Of a DNA stretch of 64,000 nt, positions 12,066 to 27,100 are shown piece after piece (position 1 is the stretch's first letter; every line of letters starts with the position of its first letter). Origin of the DNA: Gordionus sp. m RMFG-2023. Lineage: Eukaryota; Nematomorpha; Gordioida; Chordodea; Parachordodidae. Below the pieces are notes generated by a model, which searched no databases, had not been told where the DNA came from, and saw only the letters and a program-made list of their open reading frames with translations. The translations under genes and the position numbers were made by a program. The stretch is taken from positions 11,975,882 through 12,039,881 of the forward strand of contig NC_088778.1 in NCBI RefSeq assembly GCF_954871325.1. The letters run 5' to 3'.

Positions 12066-12229
12066 TATTGAAGGGTTAAATCTGATATTATGATCTCATA
12101 TAATTTTTACTTAAAGGTCCGTTTAATATAACAATGCGGTATATTAATGTCATTCGTAGAAATAGTTTATTTCAAGATAAAAATGGGCGAGTTTGGCAAA
12201 TAATATGGAACATTAAGAAATGATAAATA

Positions 12230-13750
12230 CGAATTTCTACTTAATTCTTTAACAAATTTTTTTAATCTTATTATCAAAGGGAAATTAACACATAAACTAG
12301 CACCAATAATCTTTGGTGCTCGACTAATTGCGCTTGAAAAAGCTGAAAATCAAGTGCGCCCAATAGCTATTAGAATTTTCTACCGACGAACCATTTCAAA
12401 AATTCTTTGTAATCGACTCAAATCTACAATAACCTTAGCTTAGCTCCATACCAAGTAGGATTTGGAGTGAAAGGAGGGTGTGAAGGAGCAATCCATTGCA
12501 GTCGACTAGTTTTATCCAACCTCAAACCTGAAGATTATATAGCAAAACTAGACATATTTAATGCTTTTAATTCAATAGGAATAAAATGATCAATACTTTC
12601 ATGGAAACATTCCCTGACTACCACAATTACATCCATCATAGCTATGGCATTCCTTCCTTACTCAAATTTAATGATTATTATTAATTCTGCAGAAGGCCTC
12701 CAACAGGGTGACCCATTAGGACCACTACTTTTTTGCTATACCCTTAAAGACCTAATAAGTGATATTGCTCTCTCATGCAAACTCAATCTACATGTTTGGT
12801 ACCTTGACGATTTTACTATATCGGAGACCATTTCTTCAATTCAGAATTGTCTAGATTTAATGAACAAACACTTTGACGTATCCTTAAATATAAATAAATG
12901 CGAAATTTATCCTTCTCCGCCTCCAGACACCATATTAGATAACTTTAGACGGACACCCTTACAAGATTTCAGTATATTAGGAGCCCCATTGGGAGGTATA
13001 GAGAAAGTTTTTAATTTTCTAAATAATCACCTATCCCTATTCCCCAAACTATCGATCTTAAAAAAATTACCCATCCATCAAGCATATTACATTCTCAAAA
13101 ACGCCCTTTTAATACTACAAATCCAGTATTGTTTAAAAACTTCTGGTGCCTTCTCTTTTGAAATTCTTTTAAAACAATACGAACAAAAGATGCTACAAAT
13201 GATGACAGAGTTATTAAACATCAAACTCGATTCTAACTCATGGCTTCAAGCAACTCTCCCTTGTAAATCCGGAGGACTAGGCCTAAGATCAGCATTAAGT
13301 ATAGCCCTTGTTTCCTTCAACTCATCAACCTTATCAGTAAAAAATATTACCTCGCAAATTATTACCATCGATAAAGATAATTTATTAGATGAAGCATTAG
13401 GTTGTTGGTATATTAATGTCTTACCAAACACAGCCCTACCAGATTCAACGAAACAAAAAGATTTGGATCAAGAATTGGTATCTCGTTCCTTAGCTTACCT
13501 CAACTTGAGCGATGATCACCAATTTAAATCCCGCCTAAGTTGACAACTATGGCCATGAATGATTAGATTAATATCCCAGCATTTTAAATAACCAGCTAAT
13601 AGATAACGACGCTTTTCGTTATGCAATCAATTTACGCTTGGGCGTACCTTTTCTAAACCATTATATTTGCATGAAATGCAATCAATCGGCAGACGCGTAT
13701 GGGAGACACGCTCTCCACTGTAAATTTATTAGATTCTATTCGTAAAATCA
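12230..13750 (+). pseudogene. LINE reverse transcriptase to zinc-finger fragment (R2/Utopia-like type)
   Basis: Plus-strand relative of the minus-strand LINE at 10.2-11.4 kb. Recognisable blocks in order: FGARLIALEKAENQVRPIA (about 12318), SPYQVGFG and KGGCEGAIH (about 12440-12500), then a 299-codon open frame (12644-13543) with EGLQQGDPLGPLLFCY, HVWYLDDF (catalytic DD) and LQATLPCKSGGLGLRS. After 13543 come remnants of a region before the endonuclease and a C-x2-C-x9-H knuckle (CMKCNQSADAYGRHALHC, near 13669). Several frame changes and stops lie before 12644, so it is dead. The endonuclease itself is missing; a related one lies at 31.7-32.3 kb. Confidence 0.8.
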
Positions 13751-15103
13751 AAACACTAATAATATTCCCCTTCCCCCAACCCCCCCCCTCCCCCACCTCA
13801 TAAGATAATCCTGAGTTGAGCTATTATTATTCGAGAATGAAAAGGAAATAAATTAACATCAAAATAACTAACTGCAATGTATCAACCCGAGTATTAGATA
13901 TTGTGCCCCAACGGGTCCGAGAATTTTTTTTAGAGATTTCCTAGGAATTATTTTCCAGGAATTTATTTACAGGAAATATTTTCCGCTTGCCCTTCTTTTT
14001 AATTATGAGCCCGTGAAAGCCCCCGTGGTATAGTTGTTAAACAGTTGATTTACTGATTTCTGAAGTTTTTTTTATTTTACAATACAATTATATTGTTAGT
14101 GAAAACTTTTACGATGTATAATGATGATTTATTGCCCAACATGCACAATTATTTCAATCACCATGCATGTAAAATTGTTTAACTATCAAAAATTATTGAG
14201 GGAAAAAAAATCTAGTTATGTTGCAATATTTTTTATAAGAGTTTTCGGTATTAGTTCAAACTTAGCCAATTTGAGAAATTAGTAAATACAAGAAGTTTGG
14301 CTTAATCCTATAGTTTTTTTTATCTAGAGTAGTAAAATGAGTAAAAATTAATTTTTCTATCTCGTGGTAAAAATTTAAAAAAACTAATATATAATAGAAA
14401 CCTAAAGAATTAAAAATTTTAGGTCCAACGACTTGGATATGAAAAATTTTACATTCTTTTTCTGACCCTAAATACATTTTTCCAAAATTTGATAATTAAT
14501 TTATAAATTAAATTTTCATTTTAAACTGGGCAAAATCTAAAATTATTACCGATCGGATCTATAAAAACTTAAATACCTTTTGAATTTTAATATATTGGTA
14601 GAGATTCAGTTGAGTATTAATTTGAATTTATCATATTCATTTTTCAAATCTATTGACACTCTACAAATATAGTGGAGACAAAATTATTGATAATTAAATT
14701 GGAATAAAATAAATTTAAATTAATAGAGATTTAAAATTTCAGTTATTAGTGGATTTATATAGAAATAATTTATTTACAATCAATAGCGTTAGATAAAATC
14801 TTAGAGCATATTATATAAAATTAAACAAAATTGCGTTATAAATAAAAGAAAAAATTAACTTAAAATGAAAACACTGTACAAAGACCTACAACATGGTAAT
14901 ACACATATTTCAATTTAAGCTAAAACTTGAAATTAATATTTAAAAATATGGTATATAAATCGTATGAATGAATATATTAATGCCATCAATATTATAATGA
15001 TATAAATATTTTATGGTTGTCGATAAATAATATTTTGAGATATATCAACTGTTGTTATAATTTATAAAACAAAATCTTCGATTTACCCCAACATTCAAAA
15101 TCA
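13751..15103. other. Non-coding 3' flank of the host gene
   Basis: AT-rich sequence with a C-rich low-complexity run (about 13765-13800) and no recognised gene. A short stretch near 14018 resembles the 5' half of a tRNA (GTGGTATAGTTGTTA) but lacks the rest. The host gene's stop codon is at 15106-15104, so its 3' untranslated region and poly(A) signal must lie in this stretch; several AATAAA-like hexamers exist and none can be preferred. Confidence 0.6.
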
Positions 15104-15187
15104 TCATTTACTATGCGCGTGAATTTTACAAAAAGGTAATCCATCTTTAGCAAAAAAACTTTGACCTTCCAATGGTTTGTGACAAAC
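15104..15187 (-). CDS. Zasp52: Zasp exon M: end of LIM4 and stop
   Basis: 28 codons including the stop: VCHKPLEGQSFFAKDGLPFC, KIHAHSK. LEGQSF-K-G-PFCK-HA is the Zasp52 LIM4 ending. C and the final C-x2-H complete the domain; TGA follows five codons after the last ligand. Acceptor TATATTAG. Confidence 0.92.
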   Translation of the reverse strand, partial: VCHKPLEGQSFFAKDGLPFCKIHAHSK

Positions 15188-18100
15188 CTAATATAATTTA
15201 GATTATCACTGATAAATTATTTAAAATTTTTGTATAAATTGATAGTTTAATGTAAATATAAATAGTAATTATCGTAAAGTTTAGAAAAAGTTTTATTTGC
15301 AGTTTTCTAAACTTACAGTGCATTTAAAGCAATTCGAATGGTAGGATTTGTTTAAAGCTTCGACCCATCTTTGATTAGCTTCTATAGGCGTGCCACAACC
15401 GTGACATTTTATGGTAAACAAATTATTCCAATCTGCATTAATAAAAAGGAAGAGATTTTAATATTAAATTTCAAGTAAAATTGGCATCATAATAAAATTA
15501 TCAATTATTAAAATTTTATGGTGTAATTATTGTATATATCTTATCATATATAAGAAAAAGAGGAGAATGAATGGTTCAAGAAATTTGCATAATAGAACTA
15601 AAAAGATTAAAAGGCGCTTTACATCTTTGAGCTCAGAAGGTTGTGAGGGTAGAGATGACCACCGATGTTTACCAAGTAATCACTGGAAGATATCGATGTA
15701 GTCGAAGAACTCAGTTTTGAGGTTTAATAGAATGTATCGATTATCTGAAACGCGGAGAAGATATTTACAAGGGAGAAATTAAAAATGAGAACCCGGTCTA
15801 TGTACAAAAGGATTTGGAGATCTCCTTAAACTGACGACTCTTGTAGAATGATCTCTTTGATAGTTCAAGGGAGGAAATAACACTGGTAGAGGTTAGATGA
15901 AGGAATTAGTAAGGATATGGCGAAGAGAGAATCCACTACTGTTTCCGCATTTTGGAAAATGACATGATAACAGAAAAGTGAGGCAGTGCCTTGACAAATG
16001 GCAACACCCTGGCGCCTTAACCTATGATATAATAAGTTCTTTGAGAGAATTACCTTAAAGAACTCTGAGTGGTGCCTTGTATAATAAAAGAACGGTATGA
16101 TAGTAGACTTATTCTACAACAACAGGGTGTGGGCATTCATTTTATTTGGGAAGGTTGGCACCAAAATAAATAATTTTGAAAAGATGTAGTAAGAATTCAG
16201 TTTGAACCAAGTTTAGATTGTGGCAATTGGAAGGCCCTTCAAATTCCAATCTTTTGAATGCTCTATGACTATGCAGGCGAAAATCACTGAAGGCGAAGGG
16301 TTTCAAATAAAGCGATATTTGAGAGTGAGACTGAGTATGGCCATTAGAAATTAAGGGAAAGGGTTGCCAATTTTAAATACCTTTTCAGAAACTTTTACAT
16401 TTAAAATCAAAATACCTTGCATTACAAAAAGATGCACTTTGATATAATTGGAGGTTATTTGAAAGACATAATAACCCCCCCCCCCTCCCACTACCATTTC
16501 AGTTTTCTAATCCAAAATTTTTAATAATCACACATCCTTTTGTAATATGTCATTGAATAAGTTGAGTTGTCGCAAAGCAAATACCCGGTTTAACACTCAT
16601 TAAATGATATATTATTTTGCTTTATAGATTTATCAAAGATTGATTATTTAATAAATATAAATCTTATTTTAAAAAAAACCTCTTTCGCAGTAAGGTTGTC
16701 CATTTTCCATGTAAAATGTTGAATTGCCAAAAGGTTTGTGACATTGAGTACAGCAAAAACATTCTGGATGCCAGGGTTTATCTAAAGCGTTCAAGCAATC
16801 CTACATAAGTTTACGTATGTCAAATAAATAGTGTTTTAAGTTTTAAATGCTCTATTGTTATATGAATCTCATTGTCCTAGCGATTATAATTTTTGCATCA
16901 GAGTATAAAAGAATCTATATATTAAAAATTAGGCAAAAAAATGATAAAAATTTCCATCTAAATAGGAATCGGATCCTAAATAAAACAACAATTAATCATA
17001 AACTTAAAAATTAAAAAATATATTTTTAAAAAAACCCCCAGAATCGCTTTGCCACATTTAGAACACCGCGGGGCAAAGTATCTTTCATAACATGTTTCAC
17101 AATATATTTTGCCTTTTTCTTCCACGAATCCGATGGTTTGAAGTGATGTCTTGCAAGAACCATTTGAACATAGGAAGTGGGTGGGGCACCAGGCTTTATT
17201 TAATGCACTTATGTATGGGCCTCTTTAAAATTCGATTAATAAACAAAATATTAAAATTGCAAAGCTTAAAAAATAATTAACCCATTCCTTGTATTTAATA
17301 ATCAATAAAAATTAATCCATAATGTAAAAATAAATCAACTAATATCAAAACAGCCTAACCAATTATATATCATAACCAAGGCCTCATTCATAGTACTCAC
17401 GATGATAGTTAAACGATGCGATGTTCATCACTATAGGATAGCATAGCTGCATTATTTAACATATTTTACTTTGCAATTTAAGCCACAGGATGATGCGGTC
17501 ACGGTTACTCCTAAATTTTAATTACTTTCGAACAAATAATAGCGCTTAGCCCCACTTAAAACTCATAATAATATTCTAAATTGATAAATTTGTTTTATTT
17601 TGTATTATAATTTATATTTTCGTGATTGGAGTAATTTTTACGATCGGATGCCCTGCCTGCCCCCCTTTAGATAGCTTTCAGTGAAAATGTTGTGATTTAT
17701 AGATAAAGGATTAAGGAGACGACTTGGAAGAAGTAAATAGAAAAATCGATAGGAAAAAAGCATCTTTAGTTTCGATGTGATAAGACTGAAGATCTTGGCT
17801 GTAAGTTCGAGGAGGATGAAGTAAAGAAAGCATTAATGAGGATGAAAAAAATAAAGCACCAGCAGGCCCAGAGGGGAAAAAATTAGAGTGGAATGGATGA
17901 CAGACCAATGCAAATCGATTTTATGCGAAGGAAGTATTCCCATGGACTGAAAAAGAAGTGTAGTTATTCCGGTTTACAAAAGAAGGTGATCCGATAGATT
18001 GTGGCTCGTACCAATCAATTAAGCTCCTGAGGTATGAAAAGAGAGTTTACAAGAGAATACATGAAAATTGAGATTAAGTGAAAATAGATATGTAATTGTC

Positions 18101-21100
18101 TTTATATCAGGGAACTATGGATGTAGTGTTGTTAAACGGCTCATTATGAGCCGATTTTTTAAAATGGCTAACTCAATATTTCATCCAGAAAAATACTACG
18201 CAAACCTGAAGATTTTGCTTATAGAAAGAACAAAGGTCTAGATATATATTAACGAAATCTCAAGGCTTAGGCAACATTTTTCTGGCTAAAATATTGAGTT
18301 AGCCGTTTTAAATAATCAGCTCAAAACGTGCCGTTTAACAACACTATATGGATACCATTTAGGTAGTAAGACAAATCAAAAAAAATATCAAATAAAAAAG
18401 GCACATTACCTTTTGTAGACTCGAAGATTGCGTTTAACAGATTCTGCACGAGTTTAATATTAATTTGAGAAAATCAGGTGCAGTGTGGTTTTGGTTGTGA
18501 TGATGCCCAAACGACTTCTAAGATACATGCTGATGATAACGAAAGCTTTGAAGTAAGGGTTAGTGCGTCAGGGATGAGTCTTGAGTCCATAATTATTTTT
18601 CATAATAATGAAAGTAACGAGAGATGTATGTAGAGACACCCAAGGGAACATTTGTATGCTGATAATCTTGTACTGTTGGTAACAAGTAAAAAGAGTTAAA
18701 GGATAATATTATCATATCGAAGACAGTTATGGAAAGGTTCAAAAAAGATGAAGGTTGTAGGGGAAGGATCAGGAAATAAGGGAGAAACAGCCATTTAGCC
18801 ATGTGGTGTATGTAAAAAAGGTGTTGTTGGAAATTTAATCCAATGAACTCGCTGTCAGAAATGAATATATAAAAGACGAAGTGATGGGAAGGGAAGCCTG
18901 ATAAAAGCAAGCGCGACATTTATCTGTAGAAAATGCGTGGAATGAGTCAAAATAATAACATAGGCAATAGTCGATTGGGTATCAGCAATGGAGTTATCTT
19001 AGAAAAAGTAGAAAAGTTGTTATTGGGTGAAACGCTGAAGGCAGATGGAGGTGTTAATTATTTTATTATTGCAAGGGTCAGATATATGTAGAAGAATTTC
19101 TGAGAGATGTAGTCCATTCTAGTAATTAAAAACGAATCTCTGAAGCTGAAGGGAAATGTTTATGGAGGCTTGAGAAGTTGTTAGTCTGCGGTGGTAAAAC
19201 GTGGGTAATGAAGGCGGCATATAATGCTAAATTGAAATGAACTTTTAGATGTATGGGCTTCTGAGAGAGAGACAACAAGCAATTACGAGAAAGGATAGGG
19301 ATAAAAGCGATTGGAGTGGTGATAAGAAGATATAAACTGAGGAGGTTTGGCCATGTTGAGCAGATAATTTGATGAAGAGATGCACCTAGACGGAACTAAT
19401 GAAATCAAGGCCTCGAATAATAAATGACATGAGAATAATGGATCATACCGATAGCAATGCTCAGAACCATAAAAAGTGGAGAAGTGGGATCAGAGGAGAA
19501 ACTAACTTAGCTGGGAAAACCGGAAAACCACCATCAAACAATGAAGAAATTTTTATTATAAATTCATAATTAGTGAAGTAAATGTTTAACCGATTATGCA
19601 ACTAAAATAATATAGTATTCATTAATATTCATAGCGAAATTTATTAATATGAGACATTTAAATAATTGATTTGATGTAAAATCCATGAATTTTTAGTTTA
19701 TAATAAAATAGTAATAGATGAATATAAATAATTTATATACCTTATATATTGATGGCATAATTCACACACAGGTACTTTAATACCAGGTATATGGGTTTCA
19801 TTAAAGATGCCATGTCCTAATTTAGTTTTTTTTTAAAATTCACAAAATAAAGACATTCATTTTTCATCTAGTAATCCAAAAAGAAATTTTATAAAAAATA
19901 TTACCATAATAAAAGAAATTAACAAAAATTAAATTCAGGTACTAAATATGATAAGCAATAATAACTCATAATTTAATTATTACGTTATAATTTGCCTCCA
20001 ATATCGTGATGCTCTATAAATTGCTAAAGTATTTATGGATAGTGAGTGTATTATGGTGCATGAACTTGAATTGGCTTAGTTCCTTACTAATAATATCCAA
20101 TGTAAGACGAGATTGACATAACTACTGGAGTAAAAGAGTTAACAGGGTATTTAATCCATGTAGAGGTCTACAATGGACGGGTATTTCACCCTTTAAAAAA
20201 TCTAATCCGTCCATTTATCTAAAAATTTGTTTAACCTGTCCGCCGGCCCAATATTTAAAAAATATTATGAAATAAAAAGCTAATTATTAATAAATATAAG
20301 TCCGTTCTGCAAATTTCGCTCAAAAAATAATTTAAATTCACCCGCCAGCCCATTGTTTTAAAAATATTTTAACAAGCTAGCCAAATGTTTAAATTTTTAA
20401 ATTGGCAAAGGTGGGTGGGCTAAAAATGCGCCCGTTATGTGATTTTCTAAATCATTTTAATTAAAAAACATATATTTTAAAATCTGTTGTCTTAAAATTA
20501 TAAATATTGGATATAAATTCCTATTTTTTCAGATTGATTTCCCTCCCCATAAGTAAAATCTTATATATGTTCCCTCCCCATAAATAAAATCTTATATATG
20601 CCACTGGATATAACAAGTATATAAATGCCCTAGGCTCATTCTTAATGGCGTGAGAGTGTTTTGATATCCTAATCTGTATATTATTTATACCTCAGACATT
20701 TATATATCTATGATGTGCCGTCAGAAATATTGTATGATCTAGGCCGGTTACTCCCAAAATAAATTAGCAATCGAAGCGTAGCATTAGGATTCTGGATATA
20801 TTCGTATTCAATTTGTAAATTTCAAATATAATTATTTAGTATTCGTTCCTGTAAGAATCGAATAATATATCATATGTATGAATACGAATTAGTGATCTGC
20901 ATAGGGTCTAATTTCCCAAGCCTGACCTGATCCCGAACAAATTTTATTCGTCCCAAAAAGTCCGACCTGAAATAAAAATTATTTGTCCGCCTGGCCCGGC
21001 ACAAATTTATTTAAATGTAGAATTAACATTTTTTTTATTGTATAAAAAAATATTATACAAATAAAATATACTAGCCCTTGTTTCTTGCAAGAATTTTAAA

Positions 21101-24100
21101 ATATATCAATTTATTTGACAAATGTAATGATATTTTATTTTAGTACACAATAAAAAAGATAAAATTCAAACATTTTATTATATATTTCGTAATCATACGT
21201 AAGATATAATTATAATAAAGATAATCATTGAATAGTTTTAATTAGTGCTGTAGACGTTACTTTAAACAAAACGCGTTATTCGTAAGAACGCGTCGCTATT
21301 CAAAAAATTAACGTGTTACTCGTTTCTTAAAAAATACTAAATATTATTATATAAATTTTTTCCCCATAGATAATAAATATAAAATTATACAAAAATAATA
21401 TATTATAATATAAGTACCATTTGTAATCATTTTTATTTATTTTTAACAATTATTTATTTTCAAAATTTTGATCAGATAAACAAGAGCAATTAGTGCTCTA
21501 CATAGCTTTCGCAGTGCTAAACACAAGTTCAACTGGCGCTAGGAAGGGTTGTATTATATTTAATAAACAAAAATTTTAATTGGGGAGATTTATTAAAAAT
21601 ATTTAAAGAATAATGAATGATCCTTTTTTTCAAAAAAACTTATTAAATAATAAAGAGTTTTTATATCTTTATAAAAAATATGGCTTTATCAAAATTTAAT
21701 CTGAATTTATATTTTTACTATCATATGTTTTTTAAAATTTGAGCTGCTGCAGTGGCCCCTACACTTTCTGAGGGATGGAAGCAGAATACCCACTAAAAAT
21801 TACCCCCCCCCCCCTTTTTGACACCCATGATCAAAATAATTTTTATTGCATCAATCTTTAATATATAATATAAATAAAATGTAAATAAATATATACTTTA
21901 AAAATATTTTTTTAAAATTAATAATTTAGATAAATTAGGGGAAGAAAAAGCGAAAGAATTTATAATTTCATCAGTATTTCATTGTTTAAAATTTTTTCCC
22001 ATTGATAAAGTGGTTAAATTATTGAGGATCTTTCATGATGGTGCTACGAAATCTTGTTTTAATTAATTTAATTTTACTCATGACCATTTCAGCAGTACAT
22101 GAGGTAGTAGGAGAGGAATGGTTAATAAATATTTATTTAAAATTATTAAATTAGGGAGAGCAGAAAAATTTAAAAGTAGACGATAAGGTAAAATAAAAGA
22201 ATAGTTTGTCCAGTCTGAATCATAAGTCTCAGAATTATCATCATCATCAGAAGAAGAAGCTAAATAATGTATTAGTATAAATATTTTAATTAAATAAATT
22301 CACAATTCTCAGAATGTACTTTAGATTCTTTAACCACTAGGTCACGAGTAATATTTACTCCCCTGTTTTAGCCATCTTATAAATATTTCGAAACTTCAAC
22401 ATTTCTTCAAAAATTTGACTTGAATTTAAATGATAAATTCACATATATCCTCGATATCATTAACAATTGACTTTTCCGCTATTCCCTTTGGTAAAAAAAA
22501 TGATGTTTGATTTAAGAATTTTATTGATTCTCATTAAATATTTCATTAAACTGCATAATAATCAAATCAAAAATCAAGTGCAGCATAAAACACTGGTTTT
22601 AAAGCTAAAAAAAAATGATGAAAGTATATACCTCTCCTTTTGGTATTGGAATGTTTGAAGTCTAGAACTTTCAAAATGAAAAGGTAGATTTCTCTCCTTC
22701 ATAAAATCTTGTGCTATTGAAAAAACATACAAAAATTCAGTGTTATTATCAATTAGGATTAAAAAATAATAAAAGACAGTAATTTAAATTATATTTCTCA
22801 AATCAGGCAATCTTTTGCCAGTTGAATTTGATTTATTGCAAACCACATATCCTTCGAAATGGTTTGTAATTTTGTACAAGCCAAGCTTGTGGTCAGCAAT
22901 ATTTTATCCAAAACACAAAGTGATAAAATAAAATAATATTTTTCTATATTAAAGACTTTAGCACTAGCCATAGTGGAAGTGGCAGGATCTTCAGAATTTT
23001 TTAATTTGTCAAAGCTGCCCTTAAGGCATCATAAAGTAGGAAAAAATTTACAATTGCTTTGTATGATTATAGCCAGCTTCTATAAATATAAAATAAATAT
23101 GTTAAATCTAAACAAATAAGATAATAATACTGAGTGGTATTTTTGATGCGTAGAAATCGTTGCTATTTTGTCAGTACATTACTCTGACATGCTTTAGGCA
23201 CCTCATATCTTTTAACGTCATTAAAATATACAAAAATGTCATCTAATATTCCTAAAACATTTCGAGTTCTTTAATTGATCGGCATGATTAATCAATGATT
23301 AAATTTAATCGATGACAATAGCACCAAATAAAAGCTGCCTTTGACGCCTCCGCGCTAATCAAAGCCTGCACTCCATTGATTCTTCCACTCATGTTTGAGG
23401 CGCCATCATAGTTTTGCCTAACTAGAAATTCGAGATTCATGGAGCCAAGTTTGGATATTATATTATTTTTAATATCGAGACCAGTTGTATTTCCTGTACA
23501 ATATATGTCTATCAGTCTTTCAACAGGGTTAGGTCTCTCGCTATATTTAATAAATCTTACTAAGCACCTGTTAAATTCAATCCCCTTTTGAATTATTTTT
23601 ATAATCATATTTTTAATGGTTTCAATAAGAATATTTATGTTATTATATGATAAGATAAGAGATTTGAATATAATTTAGATTTTAATCAGGGTTTCGAACC
23701 GTTAAGCATAACGGTTCGGTTTGTTCCGGTTTTTAGTTTAAAATTTTATAAAGGTTTTGTTCCATTTCGGTTTTTTTAAAAAAAAATTATATCGGTTCGG
23801 TTTATAATTTATAACGGTTCTTTTCGGTTTGTTCCGGTTTTTATAAATTTGATTTTATAAAAAATTAATCATTAACCATATATATATTAATTTTAGAGAA
23901 AAATTTTTAAATTTATAATTTCTTATTTAATTTAACCATGATAATCTAATAGATATTTTTATTAAACTTAGTAAATATAAATTAGACAAATTTATTTTTT
24001 TTATTTCATATATAAATTAGATAAAAACAAACATGCGTAAATACAATGATGAATAAAATAACGCATAAATATAATAAAATGTATACTATTTAATTTATGT

Positions 24101-27100
24101 TTAAAAAGAGAATTAGAACGGATAACTAAAATATTTTCTAATATTTCAGGATTTAGAGAGTATAAATAACCAATGGGGGGGGGAATCCCCCCATAGCAAA
24201 TTTGACTATTTTCATAAATATCATTTTAAGCTAATAAAAATTTTACCCCCCCCCCCCCCCCATCAAAATTTTACAAATATTAGAATATCAATTTTCCAAC
24301 ATATTATTCAAAAATAAATAAAATGAAAAATATTTAGTCAAAGAGATTGAAATCAAACGATAATTTATTTTATTATTATATATATTTATTTTATTAAATT
24401 CAAAATTAGTAGTGAGTTAGAATTAATAAGTATTTTTAATAATATTTTAATTATTAATATATATCTATAATTTTTTATTTTTACTTCCATTTTGTAGAAC
24501 AGAAGAAATAGAAATACTAAAGTTAAATAAGGCTAAGCGTGAAAAAAAGTAATGTGTCGTCAGAAGTGATATCATTATTGAATTCAATTGATCAATCAGA
24601 GTTTATTATTGCTGCTAGTTGCATCAATAAATTATTTTTAGTTCACTACTTTGTAGAAATTTACAAAAACCAAATTTAGATTTGGTTCAGGTTATTGATT
24701 TGGCGGAAAATATACATGAACAGGTAGATACAATAAGAATGAATGTAGTCATAATATTTATCTAGACGTTGAATCGAAGGCTAAATTTTATGATATAACA
24801 CTAATTAAACCTCGTCTAGCACCTGGGCCATTATTGAGATGAAAATAAATATTGGCTCAACTGAAGATATTATAAAATATCCATTTTCATCCCATTCTTA
24901 GATACTTTTTTATCGCAAATAAAAGTACGGTTTTTAGATAAAAAAAACAAGTCTTTAGCAATTTTAAAGTTTTATTACCCAAAGATCCTTCTTCGTTTTC
25001 TCACTATTGGTAAAATTAAATATTTAGCAAAATTTTATTCCTATGAGATTGATACTGGAATAAATTTAATCAATGAATTCGAATTGTGGTATAAATATTT
25101 ACTACGTTTAGCTATTTTACCTGAGCATGCTATTGATGCGCTCAATCGGTGTAAAGAAACCTTGGCTCAATTTCCTAATATTTCGAAGTTGTTTTATATT
25201 CTTGATGTTTGCCTATTACACGAATGAAAAGACTTTTTCCAACTTGAGAAGGTTGAAAACATATTTACGAAGTACTGAATCTCGGCTAAATGGGTTAGCT
25301 CTGTTAAATATCTTCAATAAAAAAATTATATTCTACTTATATTGTATGAGAATTTAAGCTAAGGCTAGTTTTTAAAGCAAATTTTATAAAAAAAATGACA
25401 TTACACTTTATTTCAACTTTACATTTAAAAAAACCTTTACATTTAAAAAAACTTTATTAAATATAATATACCTAACTTGAAATAATAAAAAATAGGCTTG
25501 TAATATCCATAAGCACGAATTAGTAAATAATAGCTAAAACATAAGACCCGGCTGAAGGCCAGGTAAAAGGGGTTTGGGGGCCCCTATAAGAAAATCTTGG
25601 ATACGCGACTGGCTAGCACAGTTATAGCTAACTTATAAAGTTCTGGCATACTATTCTTTACATTTTCCCACTAATTCAAAAGATTAGTATCTTTTTCTAA
25701 TCTTTCTATATTATCAAATGACCGAATTTTCTATACATTTATTATAATTTTCTATGCCCTGAGAATTATTCTTATTAAGACTTTCATGGGACTTTAATAA
25801 ATCTTAAAAATCATCATCTAAATATAATGACTTAAATGAATATTAGAATTCTGAATTTAAAAAAACAATATGATTATAAATAAAAAATTATTATATCATT
25901 AAAATATTGCTGACCATTTTATTTATTGTCATTTAAATTCTATGATCCAAGTTTTTATATTGAGATAAAAAATAAACCTATAATATAAAAATGAATGTAA
26001 AAAGTACTTGATTTCTATTAGATGTTAGTTATTAATAGTAGAATTATTTAATTTTTAACTAAATTATTAGCAAGTATTATTATAAAAGCTAATTAATAAC
26101 TTGTATAAACTTGTTAATTTAGAGAATAATTATGTGTGGTTTTAAGATATCTTATCTAATTAACAGATAATTTGCCTAATCTCTAATAAAATAAGTATTT
26201 AAAGAGAAAAACAATAAACTTGGTATTAATTGATATATAATGTTGATAATATAAAAATATTTAATTTGAAAAGAAATCACCAATTTAAAAAATGCCCCCA
26301 AGGAAAATTTGAATTTCAAATTTAAGGTTAATAATTTCAAATTAATTATTTTTTAAAACCGTTTTGAGCCGGTTTAAACCGGTTCAAAATATTTATAACG
26401 GTTCGGTTCGCTCTTTTTATAATTTCTTTATAACGATTCGGTTAAGGTAACGGTTCAGAAAATCATAACGGTGTATTCCGGTTTAGCGGTTCGGTTCGGT
26501 TCGAAACCCTGATTTTAATCCCTTATTTTTGTTCTCCCTTCTTCTTTCTTCATTTTGTTGTGAATACATTTTGACAACAAATTCGGAATCTGCAAGTAGT
26601 TTATTAAGGCCCATCATATTGCCTTCTTGTTGCCTATTCCCTAGAAGGCTTGGTTACGAGATATTAAATAACCTAGACATCGTATTATTATTCTTATAAT
26701 AGAACGGTTATTGTCCACACATTCTTTCTGGGGAATTATAAATTGTAATATGTAAAAAAGCTACTATTACAAAGCTTTTCTTTATATCGTTAAAATTTAG
26801 CCCACCATGTCTTTTTCTAATGTGGTCTGTCCATTTATCATCTGTTATATTATGAGATGTGTAATTTTTAATTAAGCATTTGTATTTTTTTGGTTAATAT
26901 TTTTGGGCATATTTTGAAATTAGAAAAATAATTTTATGACAAGAAATCTTGGATAACAACCTAATTTACAAAACATCGACCAAAATTTCGGTCAATACAT
27001 ATTAAATTAAGTAAAAAGTGGGGGTGGGGGGTCTTATTATATTCATCTAGAGATCACTTGATTATGGATGGATGCAGCAAAACAAAAAAATAATTTTTTT

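Larger units (their letters stand above)
23000..26830 (-). pseudogene. ZMYM1-like hAT transposase, split by a later insertion
   Basis: Minus-strand fragments on both sides of the 23685-26511 insertion. At 26830-26560: TDDKWTDHIRKRHGGLNFND and a block with ADSEFVVKMYS. At 23608-23288: a 106-codon open frame containing LEFLVRQNYDGASNMSGRIN, GVQALISAEASKAAF and CHRLNLIID, matching the QxYDGAxxMSG and H-x-LNL core of ZMYM1-type hAT transposases. Weaker sequence continues to about 23000. It is broken by the insertion, by stops and by frame changes. It belongs to the 21750-29300 element. Confidence 0.75.

Noticed and set aside
11874-12071. 65-codon frame
   Set aside because: It spans a TA-flanked miniature element from tip to tip and has no plausible product.
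14018-14060. tRNA-like 5' half (GTGGTATAGTTGTTA)
   Set aside because: It resembles the D-arm and A box of a tRNA, but no anticodon arm, B box or acceptor stem follows, so it is not called as a tRNA gene.
7375-25611. One 18-kb element bounded by the two CAGTGGCG-type tips
   Set aside because: The interior contains independent elements and host exons with their own borders, and no matching target duplication exists; the tips belong to separate copies.
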